Source: CAZGLR01 sp964526635 | GTDB lineage: Bacteria; Zixibacteria; MSB-5A5; GN15; JAAZOE01 | DNA: 30,517 nt | Direction of reading: 5' to 3' | Assembly (NCBI GenBank): GCA_964526635.1 | Contig: CAZGLR010000029.1 | Coordinates: 1 to 30,517, forward strand | Part shown: positions 9,516 through 17,538 of the stretch, one piece after another | How positions within the stretch are numbered: the first letter of the stretch is position 1 | Layout of the letters: each line of letters begins with the position of its first letter | The notes under the pieces: model-generated | The model's database searches: none | The model's input: the letters and a program-made list of their open reading frames with translations, nothing else | What the model was told of the DNA's origin: nothing | Program-made: the position numbers and the translations under genes

Positions 9516-9890
9516 CTAATGTTCCCGCCGCCGTCTGGTCAGGGCGTTTTCAACCTTAGCCAGTAGTTCGCTGATTTTAAACGGCTTCTTGAGATACCCG
9601 GCCAGACCGTACTCCTCAAGACGCGAAAATATTCCCTGATCGGAAAAACCACTCGTGAGAATAACCGGGATAGCCGGATAATTGTTACTGATAATACGAA
9701 AAACCTGAGCGCCATCAATGTCGGATAAATTCAAATCAAGTATTATGAGTGAGAGACGATCGGCATTGGTGGACAATGATTCAATCGCCTCTTCACCGCG
9801 ATTGGCCGTGGCTACGGCATAACCCTTGCGCTCCAGAATCTCCGCCGTTGACTTACGGATGATCGCCTCATCATCAACAATGAGAATCAC
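9516..9890 (-). CDS. Stand-alone CheY-like response regulator receiver
   Basis: A 124-residue single receiver domain with no output domain. The acidic pocket D6-D7, phospho-acceptor D52 (ILDLN), T79 and K102 (LKKPF) are all in place, so phosphorylation should work. The start is GTG at 9890; no ATG lies before the essential D6/D7. Upstream are a terminator-like hairpin and a good candidate promoter of its own. No histidine kinase is nearby. The partner may be a remote kinase, and output would be through protein-protein contact. Confidence 0.93.
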   Translation of the reverse strand: MILIVDDEAIIRKSTAEILERKGYAVATANRGEEAIESLSTNADRLSLIILDLNLSDIDGAQVFRIISNNYPAIPVILTSGFSDQGIFSRLEEYGLAGYLKKPFKISELLAKVENALTRRRREH

Positions 9891-9918
9891 TAAATACCGT
9901 CTCTTTTTCGCCTACAGA

Positions 9919-9948
9919 ATTATAGGTATAAAAAAAGACGGCTCGCAA
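9919..9948 (-). promoter_or_regulatory. Candidate sigma-70 promoter of the response regulator
   Basis: On the minus strand, TTGCGA (9943-9948, 4/6) and a perfect TATAAT (9919-9924) are separated by 18 bp. Transcription would start near 9912, leaving a leader of about 22 nt before GTG 9890. The promoter overlaps the T-tract of the preceding terminator. Confidence 0.45.
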
Positions 9949-10057
9949 GAAGTATGATTCGCTGCTGCATGAGCCGTCTCTGGACAGCTAGCCCCCAAGT
10001 AAGCTACAGGATTTGGCCAGCATATGACACTCTGTGTCCCTTTCTGTCCCTATACCC
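9928..10057 (-). ncRNA. Candidate structured small RNA or attenuated leader upstream of the response regulator
   Basis: A perfect TATAAT (10064-10069, minus strand) would start an RNA near 10057. It is followed by the short hairpin GACAC-AGA-GTGTC (about 10027-10039) and TAGC...GCTA pairing, and ends in a 9-bp terminator stem with a run of 7 Ts near 9930. Length is about 130 nt and no ORF with a start signal is seen. It matches no riboswitch family I can recognise; it lacks the c-di-GMP (GEMM) core. It could be a stand-alone small RNA, or an attenuator for the gene beginning 40 nt downstream. The -35 of this promoter is poor. Confidence 0.4.
9930..9979 (-). terminator. Rho-independent terminator (minus strand)
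   Basis: Stem of 9 bp: AGACGGCTC (9936-9944) pairs with GAGCCGTCT (9971-9979) around a 26-nt loop. On the minus strand it is followed by seven Ts (9930-9936). The long loop is unusual but has some internal pairing. Confidence 0.6.
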
Positions 10058-10069
10058 GATACTATTATA

Positions 10070-10369
10070 GGCAAAAATCCTGAAACATTTATATGGCAAT
10101 ATAGGGTATCTAAGTGGTATAAGAAATACCCCTGCTCGCGCCAAACTTTCGAAATGTTAAGAAATGATTAAGAGTATTCAACATGCTCTTTAATCTATTG
10201 ATAATTAATAAATTAGGGGGATAGGCGCCCTCCCGAATGTCAGTATCAGGAGTTATTATTATCAAATTTTTATGCCTGAATACATATATACATTTGTGTA
10301 GTTAGGATAAAATTCGGATAAATATATGTTAGTTTAGGTATCAACACTACCTAATAAAAAAGTAAGACC
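10070..10369. other. AT-rich non-coding stretch with a small inverted repeat
   Basis: No ORF with coding character is seen. Just past the stop of the PAS/LuxR gene is a perfect 7-bp inverted repeat, TTAGGTA (10334-10340) and TACCTAA (10348-10354). It lacks a clear T-tract on the minus strand, so its role as terminator is uncertain. Nothing else was recognised. Confidence 0.5.
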
Positions 10370-12355
10370 TTACTCTTCCAGCTCGTCTTCATCCATCTGT
10401 TTCAAATATGTCGTCAAATTTATCGCCTTATTGGTCAAACCGAGCTTTCGCCGTATGATTTTGCGCTGGGTGAGGACAGTTTGAATTGAGGTATTGAGGG
10501 CATTTGCGATTTCCTTGGATGACAAATCATTGCGGATCATATTACAGATTTCAATCTCACGGGGAGACAACAACGGCTGCTGCCGCTGGAGATTGCCGAC
10601 AAATGGTGATGCTATTTTTTGAATACAGTCATACAACACGGTAACATATGGTTGTATATTGGGGAGCGCCTGCTCTTCCAGATGCTGCAGAGCGGGCAGC
10701 GCCACTCGCTGAATAGTGATTTTCATATCATCGGCCATCCGCCGCTTGGCAGCTTCGACCTGATCCAGAATCTCATTCAGAGCCATATTTTTCCGCCGCA
10801 GGGCCTCCCGTTCAACCGCCAGTGTCTCGTTCAATTCATGGAGCTCAAATTCGGCATTTTTCCGATCATCGATCGCCCTGGTGACGGTGGTTATCAAATT
10901 CTCGCCGGCGACCTCGTCGAAGGCAATCGCGGCACTCGATTCCACCCAGATCAGGGAGCCATCCTTACAAATCATTCTATATTGTACATACACATTTAAA
11001 TCATCTTCAAGTAACTCCCTTTGTTTCTCCAGGACATTAGCATGATCTTCTGCATAGATAAAATCATAAGCCGGATGGCCGAGTATCTCATCCGGTTCGT
11101 AACCGAGCATATGGCGGCAGACCGGCGACACAAACACATATCGGCTCTCGGAATCATGCTGCGACAGCATATCCTTAACATTCTCAGCGATCAACCGATA
11201 GCGAGCCTCGCTCTTGCGAAGAACCTGCTCGGCCTCTTTGCGATCATCGATAATCCGGGTTACAGCTCCAATCAAATCCTGTTCGAGTGACTCATCGTGA
11301 ATGATTTGCGCTGTTGCTTCAGCCCAGGACACCCTCCCATCCTTGCGAATAAGGCGAAACTGAAAATACCTGGATTGCTCCTGCTCAAGCATCTCGGATA
11401 GATTGGTTTTAAACAATTCCCGATCTTCAGGAAAGATAAAATCAAGTGCCGATCTACCAATAACCTCTTCCGGACGATACCCCATAGCGCGATAAATTGA
11501 CGGCGACACAAAGACGAACCTGGTCTCGAGATCATGATAGGCGATAACATCAGATAGATTTTCAGCGATCAGACGATATTTGTTTTCGCTCCCGGCCAGG
11601 ATAGTCTCGGCCCGCTTCCAATGAGAAATATCATACATGTAGCCATAGACACTTTTGACGCGGTCGACGGATTGCTTTTCAGGGCGCGCATACATGCAGA
11701 TAGTACTCTTCTGCTGCCCGAGGGGATGAATTATGCTTTCGAGGTATCGCCATTCATCGTCATGCACCATCTCCCGAATCATATCTTCAAATCGGGAGAC
11801 ATCTGCAAAAAGACTTCGAAACTTACTCGAATCCATTTCGGCGATCAGACGATATGGTGATGAATAACCGAGGATTTTTGACCCGGCGCTGTTGATATAG
11901 GTAATGCCCTGCTCTGGCGACCATTGCCAGATACCGATCGGTGATTTGTAAATCAGGCGATATTCATGCTCGGAGAATGTCATAGAAAGGCGCCATGGTC
12001 CGCCATCGTCCCGCAAATCACGCAGCGCGCCCATAATCAGTGTCTGATCATCATGCTCTACCGGATAAAGAATGACTTCGCAGGCTATGGTTTCTCCGGC
12101 GCTGCTGACCGTCTGGCTGCTCAAGGCGGTTTCCTGTCCGGATACTATTGCGGCTTGAATTCGATCCCGATCCGACTCTAAGAACAATTCAGCAAACGGC
12201 CTACCCTGATGCTCTTCGCCGGAACCCCCGATCAGGCGTTCGAGTGACGTATTCATACCAATCAGTTTGCTGTCAAGGCAGACGAATCGAGCTCTTTGCG
12301 AATTTTCGAATGCCTGGTCGCAAAGCGAAGGCGGACACAACATGACAACCCCCAT
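10370..12355 (-). CDS. Multi-PAS sensor with C-terminal LuxR-type HTH
   Basis: A 661-residue cytoplasmic regulator with no membrane segment. It has four PAS modules, at about 20-112, 130-245, 259-372 and 386-498. The last two are near-duplicates, beginning YRLIAEN and containing FVSP and an RKDG- or CKDG-type PAC strand. A coiled-coil linker (500-545) and a LuxR/GerE-type helix-turn-helix at 596-645 (LSPREIEICNMI, SSKEIANALNTS) follow. This one-component design senses a signal in the cytoplasm and binds DNA directly. The start is ATG 12355; an alternative ATG at 12343 has GGGG upstream and may be the true one. The receiver gene lies downstream on the same strand but is separated by about 480 bp with a terminator, so the two are probably transcribed separately. 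Confidence 0.9.
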   Translation of the reverse strand: MGVVMLCPPSLCDQAFENSQRARFVCLDSKLIGMNTSLERLIGGSGEEHQGRPFAELFLESDRDRIQAAIVSGQETALSSQTVSSAGETIACEVILYPVEHDDQTLIMGALRDLRDDGGPWRLSMTFSEHEYRLIYKSPIGIWQWSPEQGITYINSAGSKILGYSSPYRLIAEMDSSKFRSLFADVSRFEDMIREMVHDDEWRYLESIIHPLGQQKSTICMYARPEKQSVDRVKSVYGYMYDISHWKRAETILAGSENKYRLIAENLSDVIAYHDLETRFVFVSPSIYRAMGYRPEEVIGRSALDFIFPEDRELFKTNLSEMLEQEQSRYFQFRLIRKDGRVSWAEATAQIIHDESLEQDLIGAVTRIIDDRKEAEQVLRKSEARYRLIAENVKDMLSQHDSESRYVFVSPVCRHMLGYEPDEILGHPAYDFIYAEDHANVLEKQRELLEDDLNVYVQYRMICKDGSLIWVESSAAIAFDEVAGENLITTVTRAIDDRKNAEFELHELNETLAVEREALRRKNMALNEILDQVEAAKRRMADDMKITIQRVALPALQHLEEQALPNIQPYVTVLYDCIQKIASPFVGNLQRQQPLLSPREIEICNMIRNDLSSKEIANALNTSIQTVLTQRKIIRRKLGLTNKAINLTTYLKQMDEDELEE

Positions 12356-12577
12356 TTGGTCGTGTTGTTACGGCCATGACAAGAAATCCCGCACTCTAAT
12401 ACCGAGACAGGATTACCAAACGCTGGATCCAATTTTTGCTTAATAAACTGCGTGTTGCTCCGGTTGCAGATATGGTAACAGTAAAGTAATGAATTTTTGT
12501 CATGCTGTGTAGTCTTTTTTACCGATTTTTGACCCCGCTTATGAGTTTTCTGGTCTGGCGGTTATGTCCCGGATGAT
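12356..12577. other. Intergenic region, no feature recognised
   Basis: About 220 bp between two minus-strand genes. It should hold the promoter of the PAS/LuxR gene. I see AT-rich segments but no pair of boxes I would defend. Confidence 0.4.
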
Positions 12578-12769
12578 TCACCCCCCCATGACTACCCCAT
12601 CCAGAATCCCTTTCGATGAGATATCCCCCGGCACCTTCTTGCAATGTGGACAGAAATAGACATACCGTCGCCCTAAAAACGCTTCCAACTCCTTATAGGC
12701 CATAGCGGTCAATGCCGTTTGGCAATGCGGGCACACCGGGTTTTCTTCCTGCATATGTAGCAGTTTCAT
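12578..12769 (-). CDS. Small zinc-ribbon protein
   Basis: A 63-residue protein with two CPHC knuckles (residues 13-16 and 40-43) separated by 23 residues, the pattern of a small zinc ribbon. AGGGAG lies upstream of ATG 12769. The rest (EAFLGRRYVYFCPHC, then KGILDGVVMGG) gives no specific function. Such proteins often bind nucleic acid or act as metal-dependent adaptors. It stands alone, with gaps of more than 200 bp on each side. Confidence 0.75.
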   Translation of the reverse strand: MKLLHMQEENPVCPHCQTALTAMAYKELEAFLGRRYVYFCPHCKKVPGDISSKGILDGVVMGG

Positions 12770-13021
12770 GGACCTGTCTCCCTTTCATATTGATTTCGCC
12801 TTACTTTACCCAGGTATTCCTAAATAATTCAACATAAATACCGAGCAATAGAATAGGAGATTCCGGTATTTTTCCTGACGAAATGACCGGAAAAACTGTT
12901 AGAGCACAATAACTAAGGGGACTCAGTCGAGGACCGTCGCCGGCATTGATACAATCATCCCCACATATGTATCACATCGTGCCTGACCCAGCGAGCTATA
13001 TTATATTGCATAATGGAGATA
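12770..13021. other. Divergent intergenic region, no clear signal
   Basis: About 250 bp between the zinc-ribbon gene (minus) and the FG-GAP/dockerin gene (plus). It must hold both promoters. A TATTAT stretch near 13000 is the best -10 candidate for the plus strand, but no -35 fits well. Confidence 0.35.
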
Positions 13022-16000
13022 ATGCCGTATTTTTATATCAGGTCTCCTCGACGGCAATGGACTGTGACACCTATGGCTTTTAATGCACTGACATCAACAT
13101 CGCGCGGCGGCCTGACTTCCGGCCGATTTCTATTTGGGCTGAGTAGTATCATTTGTCTTGTCTTGCTTTCTTGCGAATATGGTTTCGCGCTTGAACCGCC
13201 GGTTGTTATCTCGACGTCTCCATCCGCCCATACGATCGACGCCGCCATATCGTCCGATATCAAAATCACTTTTAATCGCCAGATGGATTCCGCATCCATC
13301 GTCGATTCAGCCATCTATGTCTTTTCAGACCTCCGTGGCCATATCGACGGCACGATCACCTATCTCCTCGGCAGCCAGAGGGCGGTATTCGTCCCGGACC
13401 AGCCCTTCGCCTATGGCGCGCGTATATCTGTCACGCTGACCGAGCGGGCCGAAACAGTCACGGGGCAGCCGCTGAGCGGCGGCTATAGCTGGTCGTTTAC
13501 AACCGAAGTACGGCCCAGTACCGGGACTTTGTCGCTGCCGACAACCCACAATGCAGCCGATGAACCAATGGCAATAATCGCCGCCGATATCGATCTCGAT
13601 GGAGATATCGATATTTTGACCGCCAATCATTCGACCGAGAACATCGTGCTTTTGTATAACGACGGCTCCGGGGCTTTTTACAAGTATAACAGCTATTTTG
13701 AGTCACCCTCGGGGTATGCCAATGATCTGGCCCTGCTCGATATTGATAATGATGGCGACCTTGACCTGGCTGTGGTCGGTGGCTACCTCTCGATACTGTA
13801 TAACTCCGGTCCCGGCACGTTCGGAAACCGTCTTGATATCCCCGTTACCGGCGGCCCGGTGGTCGTCGCCGCTGCTGATATTAATCACGATGGCTATACC
13901 GATATTCTGACCGGTAATGCCTCTACGGCCGACATCAAAGTTTTTTATAATAATCAGAGTGGCGGGGTAGCCGCACCTGTTTCGATTCCAGCAACCGGAC
14001 AACCTTACGATTTCGTCACCGGCGATCTCAACAATGATGGCTTCATCGATATCGCGGCAGCCGGTTTAAGCAGTGTTGAGGTCGCGGTTATTTTAAATCA
14101 ACGCAATGGCACCTTCGCGTCGCCGGTTGATTACATAACCGGCAATCGTCCCCGGGGCATCATTATTGCCGACCTGAATCATGATTTTGATGCCGACCTG
14201 GCTGTGGCCCATGATGTTGACGACAATATCGTCCTGCTGGAAAATCTCGGTTCGACTTTTGCTATCGGCCCCGGATACGGTACCGATGAGCATCCGCTGG
14301 CCATAAAATCTGCTGATATCGATGGCGACGGTGATGTCGATTTGATCACAGCCAATATCGATACGGATAATATATCTCTACTCAAAAACAACGGTCCCGG
14401 GACCTTCGGCCCGGCCGCCCATTACTCTGCCGGCATCACCGCCCGCGATGTGGCCATGGCTGATTTCGATGGTGACGGTGATCTTGATATTGCCGCCGCC
14501 AATTACGGAAGCGACAATGTCTCGGTCTTTTTCAATATCGGTCTGCCCAATCAGGCTCCAGAAATAGAGCCGCTGGCCGATACGTCGGTATTTGAAAACG
14601 ACTCCCTTCTTCTTATCGTCCGGGCCACTGATCCCGATGGAGACTCAATCAGCCTGAGTGCCGACAGCCTGCCCGATGGCGCGGTGTTTACAGACAGCGG
14701 TTTTGATGTCGCCACACTTTTCTGGAAACCATCGAGTACTCAAGCCGGTGTTTATACGGTGCTTTTCTATGCCACCGACGAAGTGGGCCTGGTCGATACG
14801 GCCGATGTCACGATCACGGTCTTTAACTCCAATATCGCGCCGGTTCTGGATTCAATCGCCAATCAGTTTGTGTATGAAAAAAGTGATCTCTTTGTCCCGG
14901 TCGCGGCGACTGATAACGATGGCGACTCGATAATTCTCTCAGCATCCAATCTACCGCCAAATGCCCAGTTTGCTGATTTTGGCAATGGCTCCGGATTATT
15001 CGGATTCGTGCCCGGCAGTACGCAAAGCGGAATTTATGATATACTGATTACCGCCTCGGATACCCTATTGGCTGATTCGCAATGGTTCACGGTTGAAGTC
15101 CACGATGTCAATCCCATCGTCTCTAAGCCGCGCATCGATGGCGACTCGGCCGCATTTCATGTTACCAATCACTGGCCAGTGATAGAATGGGCCTATGCCG
15201 ATACTAACCTCGGTCATCCGCAAGAGATGTTCGAAGTCCAGGTCGGTACCGATAACAACTGGACTGTTGCCGAAATGTGGGCTACGGGAACGCTGATTGG
15301 CGCCGATACTGTTGTAACCTATACGGGGAGCGCTTTGGCCGATGGTGCCGCTTATTTCGTACGGGTGCGGGCGCACAATGGCGTCGACTGGTCAGCATGG
15401 TCTCCCAATGCTGTCTTCCGAATGAACAGTATACCCTCGATACCGATGCTATTGTGGCCGGATGACGACGGGCTCGTGCCAGGCAGCACACCAACCCTCT
15501 GGATTGACAATTCCGGCGACGCCGAATATGACCCGATCCGCTATGATTTTGTCCTCTTCGACAGCCTCGGAACCGCTGTATACATTACCGAATCGCTTCC
15601 GTCTGGCCCGGACACTACCGGGTGGACGGTACCGGCAGCCCTCGTGGAGGATAGATTATATCTATGGAATTGCCGGGCCTTTGACGGCTACGAGTATTCC
15701 GACTGGTCGGCCATGCGCTCGTTCTGGATCAATGAACTCGAGCAGTCTCCATCACCATTTGATATTATCCAACCACCCACCGATGCAACCAGTCAAATTT
15801 ACTCAATGCCGATTGCATTTATCTGGGGCAGTTCCAGCGATCCCGATCCGCTCGATTCGATTCTGTATCGGCTGGAGTTGTCGTTGGATTCGAATTTCAC
15901 GTTTATCTCCACACACAACAGCCTCGCCGACACCCATTTGATTATACCGGATATTGCCTATGGCACGTCCTACTGGTGGCGCGTATTTGCCGTCGATAGC

Positions 16001-16261
16001 CGTGACAATTTCACGCCCGGCAATAGTATCGGACAGTTTATCACATGGGTTCTGGGTGATGTCAATACCGATGGCAGCGTCAATGTGGGCGATGCTATAT
16101 TACTGGTGAATTATATCTTCAAAAACGGCCCCGCTCCGGAACCATTGAAGATCGGAGATGTAACCGGCGATTGCACTGTCAATGTCGGCGATGCCGTCTA
16201 TCTGATCAATTACATCTTCCGCAGCAGCCCGGGCCCCATGGTCGGCTGCGCTGCGAAATAG
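13022..16261 (+). CDS. Large exported FG-GAP / Ig-like / dockerin protein
   Basis: A 1079-residue secreted or surface protein. ATG 13022 is chosen because GGAG lies just upstream; an ATG at 13013 has no Shine-Dalgarno. A long n-region precedes a hydrophobic core (FLFGLSSIICLVLL). Cleavage could be after GFA, or at a non-canonical lipobox LLSC. Then come an SbsA-like Ig domain (about 60-165; ISSDIKITFNRQMD, YSWSFTT) and at least six FG-GAP/VCBS repeats with DxDxDGDxD calcium loops (about 185-505). Two putative-Ig or cadherin-like domains (about 508-700; ATDPDGDSISLSA, ATDNDGDSIILSA) and fibronectin-III-like domains (about 700-1010) follow. A complete dockerin pair ends it (GDVNTDGSVNVGDA, then GDVTGDCTVNVGDA). 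Likely a calcium-stabilised adhesin or structural surface protein. Confidence 0.92.
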   Translation: MPYFYIRSPRRQWTVTPMAFNALTSTSRGGLTSGRFLFGLSSIICLVLLSCEYGFALEPPVVISTSPSAHTIDAAISSDIKITFNRQMDSASIVDSAIYVFSDLRGHIDGTITYLLGSQRAVFVPDQPFAYGARISVTLTERAETVTGQPLSGGYSWSFTTEVRPSTGTLSLPTTHNAADEPMAIIAADIDLDGDIDILTANHSTENIVLLYNDGSGAFYKYNSYFESPSGYANDLALLDIDNDGDLDLAVVGGYLSILYNSGPGTFGNRLDIPVTGGPVVVAAADINHDGYTDILTGNASTADIKVFYNNQSGGVAAPVSIPATGQPYDFVTGDLNNDGFIDIAAAGLSSVEVAVILNQRNGTFASPVDYITGNRPRGIIIADLNHDFDADLAVAHDVDDNIVLLENLGSTFAIGPGYGTDEHPLAIKSADIDGDGDVDLITANIDTDNISLLKNNGPGTFGPAAHYSAGITARDVAMADFDGDGDLDIAAANYGSDNVSVFFNIGLPNQAPEIEPLADTSVFENDSLLLIVRATDPDGDSISLSADSLPDGAVFTDSGFDVATLFWKPSSTQAGVYTVLFYATDEVGLVDTADVTITVFNSNIAPVLDSIANQFVYEKSDLFVPVAATDNDGDSIILSASNLPPNAQFADFGNGSGLFGFVPGSTQSGIYDILITASDTLLADSQWFTVEVHDVNPIVSKPRIDGDSAAFHVTNHWPVIEWAYADTNLGHPQEMFEVQVGTDNNWTVAEMWATGTLIGADTVVTYTGSALADGAAYFVRVRAHNGVDWSAWSPNAVFRMNSIPSIPMLLWPDDDGLVPGSTPTLWIDNSGDAEYDPIRYDFVLFDSLGTAVYITESLPSGPDTTGWTVPAALVEDRLYLWNCRAFDGYEYSDWSAMRSFWINELEQSPSPFDIIQPPTDATSQIYSMPIAFIWGSSSDPDPLDSILYRLELSLDSNFTFISTHNSLADTHLIIPDIAYGTSYWWRVFAVDSRDNFTPGNSIGQFITWVLGDVNTDGSVNVGDAILLVNYIFKNGPAPEPLKIGDVTGDCTVNVGDAVYLINYIFRSSPGPMVGCAAK

Positions 16262-16287
16262 CAATCACCAAAATCCCGGATGAAGAT

Positions 16288-16321
16288 AAAAAAAGCGGGC
16301 GGTAATGGGGATACCGCCCGC
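16288..16321 (-). terminator. Strong Rho-independent terminator for the Cys-rich cluster
   Basis: A perfect 10-bp stem, GCGGGCGGTA (16295-16304) with TACCGCCCGC (16312-16321), and a 7-nt loop. On the minus strand seven Ts follow (16288-16294). On the plus strand the stem is followed only by GTTTGT, so it may act weakly for the dockerin gene as well, placed between convergent genes. Confidence 0.85.
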
Positions 16322-16385
16322 GTTTGTGGTACATGCTAACTGTCCAATCGCTCATGCAGCGATTATGCATTTATAGGAAACCAGC

Positions 16386-16757
16386 TTACGGCCTTTTTCC
16401 TTTACTGCAACAGGCTGCCTTCCCGGCAACACAGGTTTTGGCGCAATCCGGTTCGGTGGTCTTGACCGACGCCTTCCTGGCCTCAGTGGCGCCTTTATGG
16501 GCGGCACACGGCGTGGCGCAGGTCTTGGCACAACCGGCATCGGCAGAGGTTTGATGGGCACATTTCCCGCCGCATTTACACTCCTCGCCGCCATTACAGC
16601 CTTCCGGGCAGACACATTTGTCTTTGCTGCAGGTTACCGTAGTGGTCGTCTTATCGTCCTTTTTGGCCGTCGTGGTATTATCGGCCACAAGCGTGCCCAT
16701 CGCGAATACCAGCACCAAACTCGCCAGGGCGATGATCGGCACAACTTTTTTCAACAT
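16386..16757 (-). CDS. Exported cysteine-rich protein (14 Cys in 123 residues)
   Basis: ATG 16757 is preferred over an upstream TTG (16775) because GGGAG lies 9 nt before it. The signal peptide MLKKVVPIIALASLVLVFAMG is probably cut near LVA-DN, residue 25. A Lys/Thr-rich stretch follows, then 14 cysteines in three clusters: seven within 43-66 (CSKDKCVCPEGC, CKCGGKC), three at 76-84 and four at 105-117. CAKTC occurs twice. The spacing resembles metal-binding, metallothionein-like proteins or a disulfide-rich secreted protein; no named family is recognised. It is the last gene before a strong terminator, 125 bp after the other Cys-rich gene on the same strand. Confidence 0.75.
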   Translation of the reverse strand: MLKKVVPIIALASLVLVFAMGTLVADNTTTAKKDDKTTTTVTCSKDKCVCPEGCNGGEECKCGGKCAHQTSADAGCAKTCATPCAAHKGATEARKASVKTTEPDCAKTCVAGKAACCSKGKRP

Positions 16758-16882
16758 CAGATATACTCCCGTCAATCTGGTGTAAGTTTACTCATCTCAT
16801 TCCGAAAGCACTTCTCCTGCTGTGCACACGGCACAACGTGCTTTTGGCATATTAATATATATACGATCACCTTGGACAGATA

Positions 16883-17422
16883 TCAACATCTGAGGACCGT
16901 ACATGAAATGAGTGGGTTGATTCTCTGAAATTGATTTGGAGGGATAAATACCCTTGGTGAAACCGATTTATATCCAGGCTCGGCAGCTTCATCGAGGACA
17001 TAGATGTCATTATCAACGTCGGTCGGTTTGACAAATACTATTTCCCGCTCAATTACTGCGACTTCGCAGGCCGGACATTCATAACACTGTTTGTCATCAT
17101 CGCAGGCTGTGTTCTGGTCATTATCATGACATCCGGAGGATGACGCCGGCGACTCCGTTGCCGCCCCACAAGCGCTGGCGCAGCCGCCGCAACTGCTGCC
17201 GCAGCCGCGTTCCCATGGCCGTGGTTTGGAAATCGGTGTCGCTATCGGTTTTGATTGCGGACATGAACGGGAAAAATCCGAGATCGTGATACAGATCTTT
17301 TCGGTCCGGGGACAACTCCTGATCGCGGCAGTACCCATGGTCGCCAGCGACCAAACATAGACTGCACATAAGAAATAACATATGCAGGCTCGGACCGTAC
17401 GATGTGATATAGACCTGACCAT
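16883..17422 (-). CDS. Cys/Gly-rich protein with N-terminal signal or anchor segment
   Basis: 179 residues from ATG 17422. The frame stays open to 17632, but that part would overlap the end of the radical SAM gene, and residues before 17422 do not look like protein. No clear Shine-Dalgarno precedes 17422, which lowers confidence in the exact start. A hydrophobic segment (residues 11-33, ACICYFLCAVYVWSLATMGTAA) with arginines before it acts as signal or anchor. There are 17 cysteines, including C74-x3-C78-x2-C81-x3-C85 in a Gly/Ser-rich run and C113-x2-C116-x2-C119. An acidic linker and a C-terminus with two more cysteines (SCTVLRC) finish it. No family is recognised. It lies between a radical SAM gene and another Cys-rich gene. 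Confidence 0.6.
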   Translation of the reverse strand: MVRSISHRTVRACICYFLCAVYVWSLATMGTAAIRSCPRTEKICITISDFSRSCPQSKPIATPISKPRPWERGCGSSCGGCASACGAATESPASSSGCHDNDQNTACDDDKQCYECPACEVAVIEREIVFVKPTDVDNDIYVLDEAAEPGYKSVSPRVFIPPNQFQRINPLISCTVLRC

Positions 17423-17538
17423 GATATAAATATATGCCAAAACCCGAATTTTTCCAACCGGTTTTTTTAGTCCAATCCCCGAAATATCGCGGTATTTACA
17501 CAGCTTCGGGGTTAAACCCGGAAGGCATTGTGTGCCTG

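Noticed and set aside
9928..10057. c-di-GMP (GEMM) or other known riboswitch
   Set aside because: The conserved core sequences of GEMM are absent and no other known family could be matched by eye.
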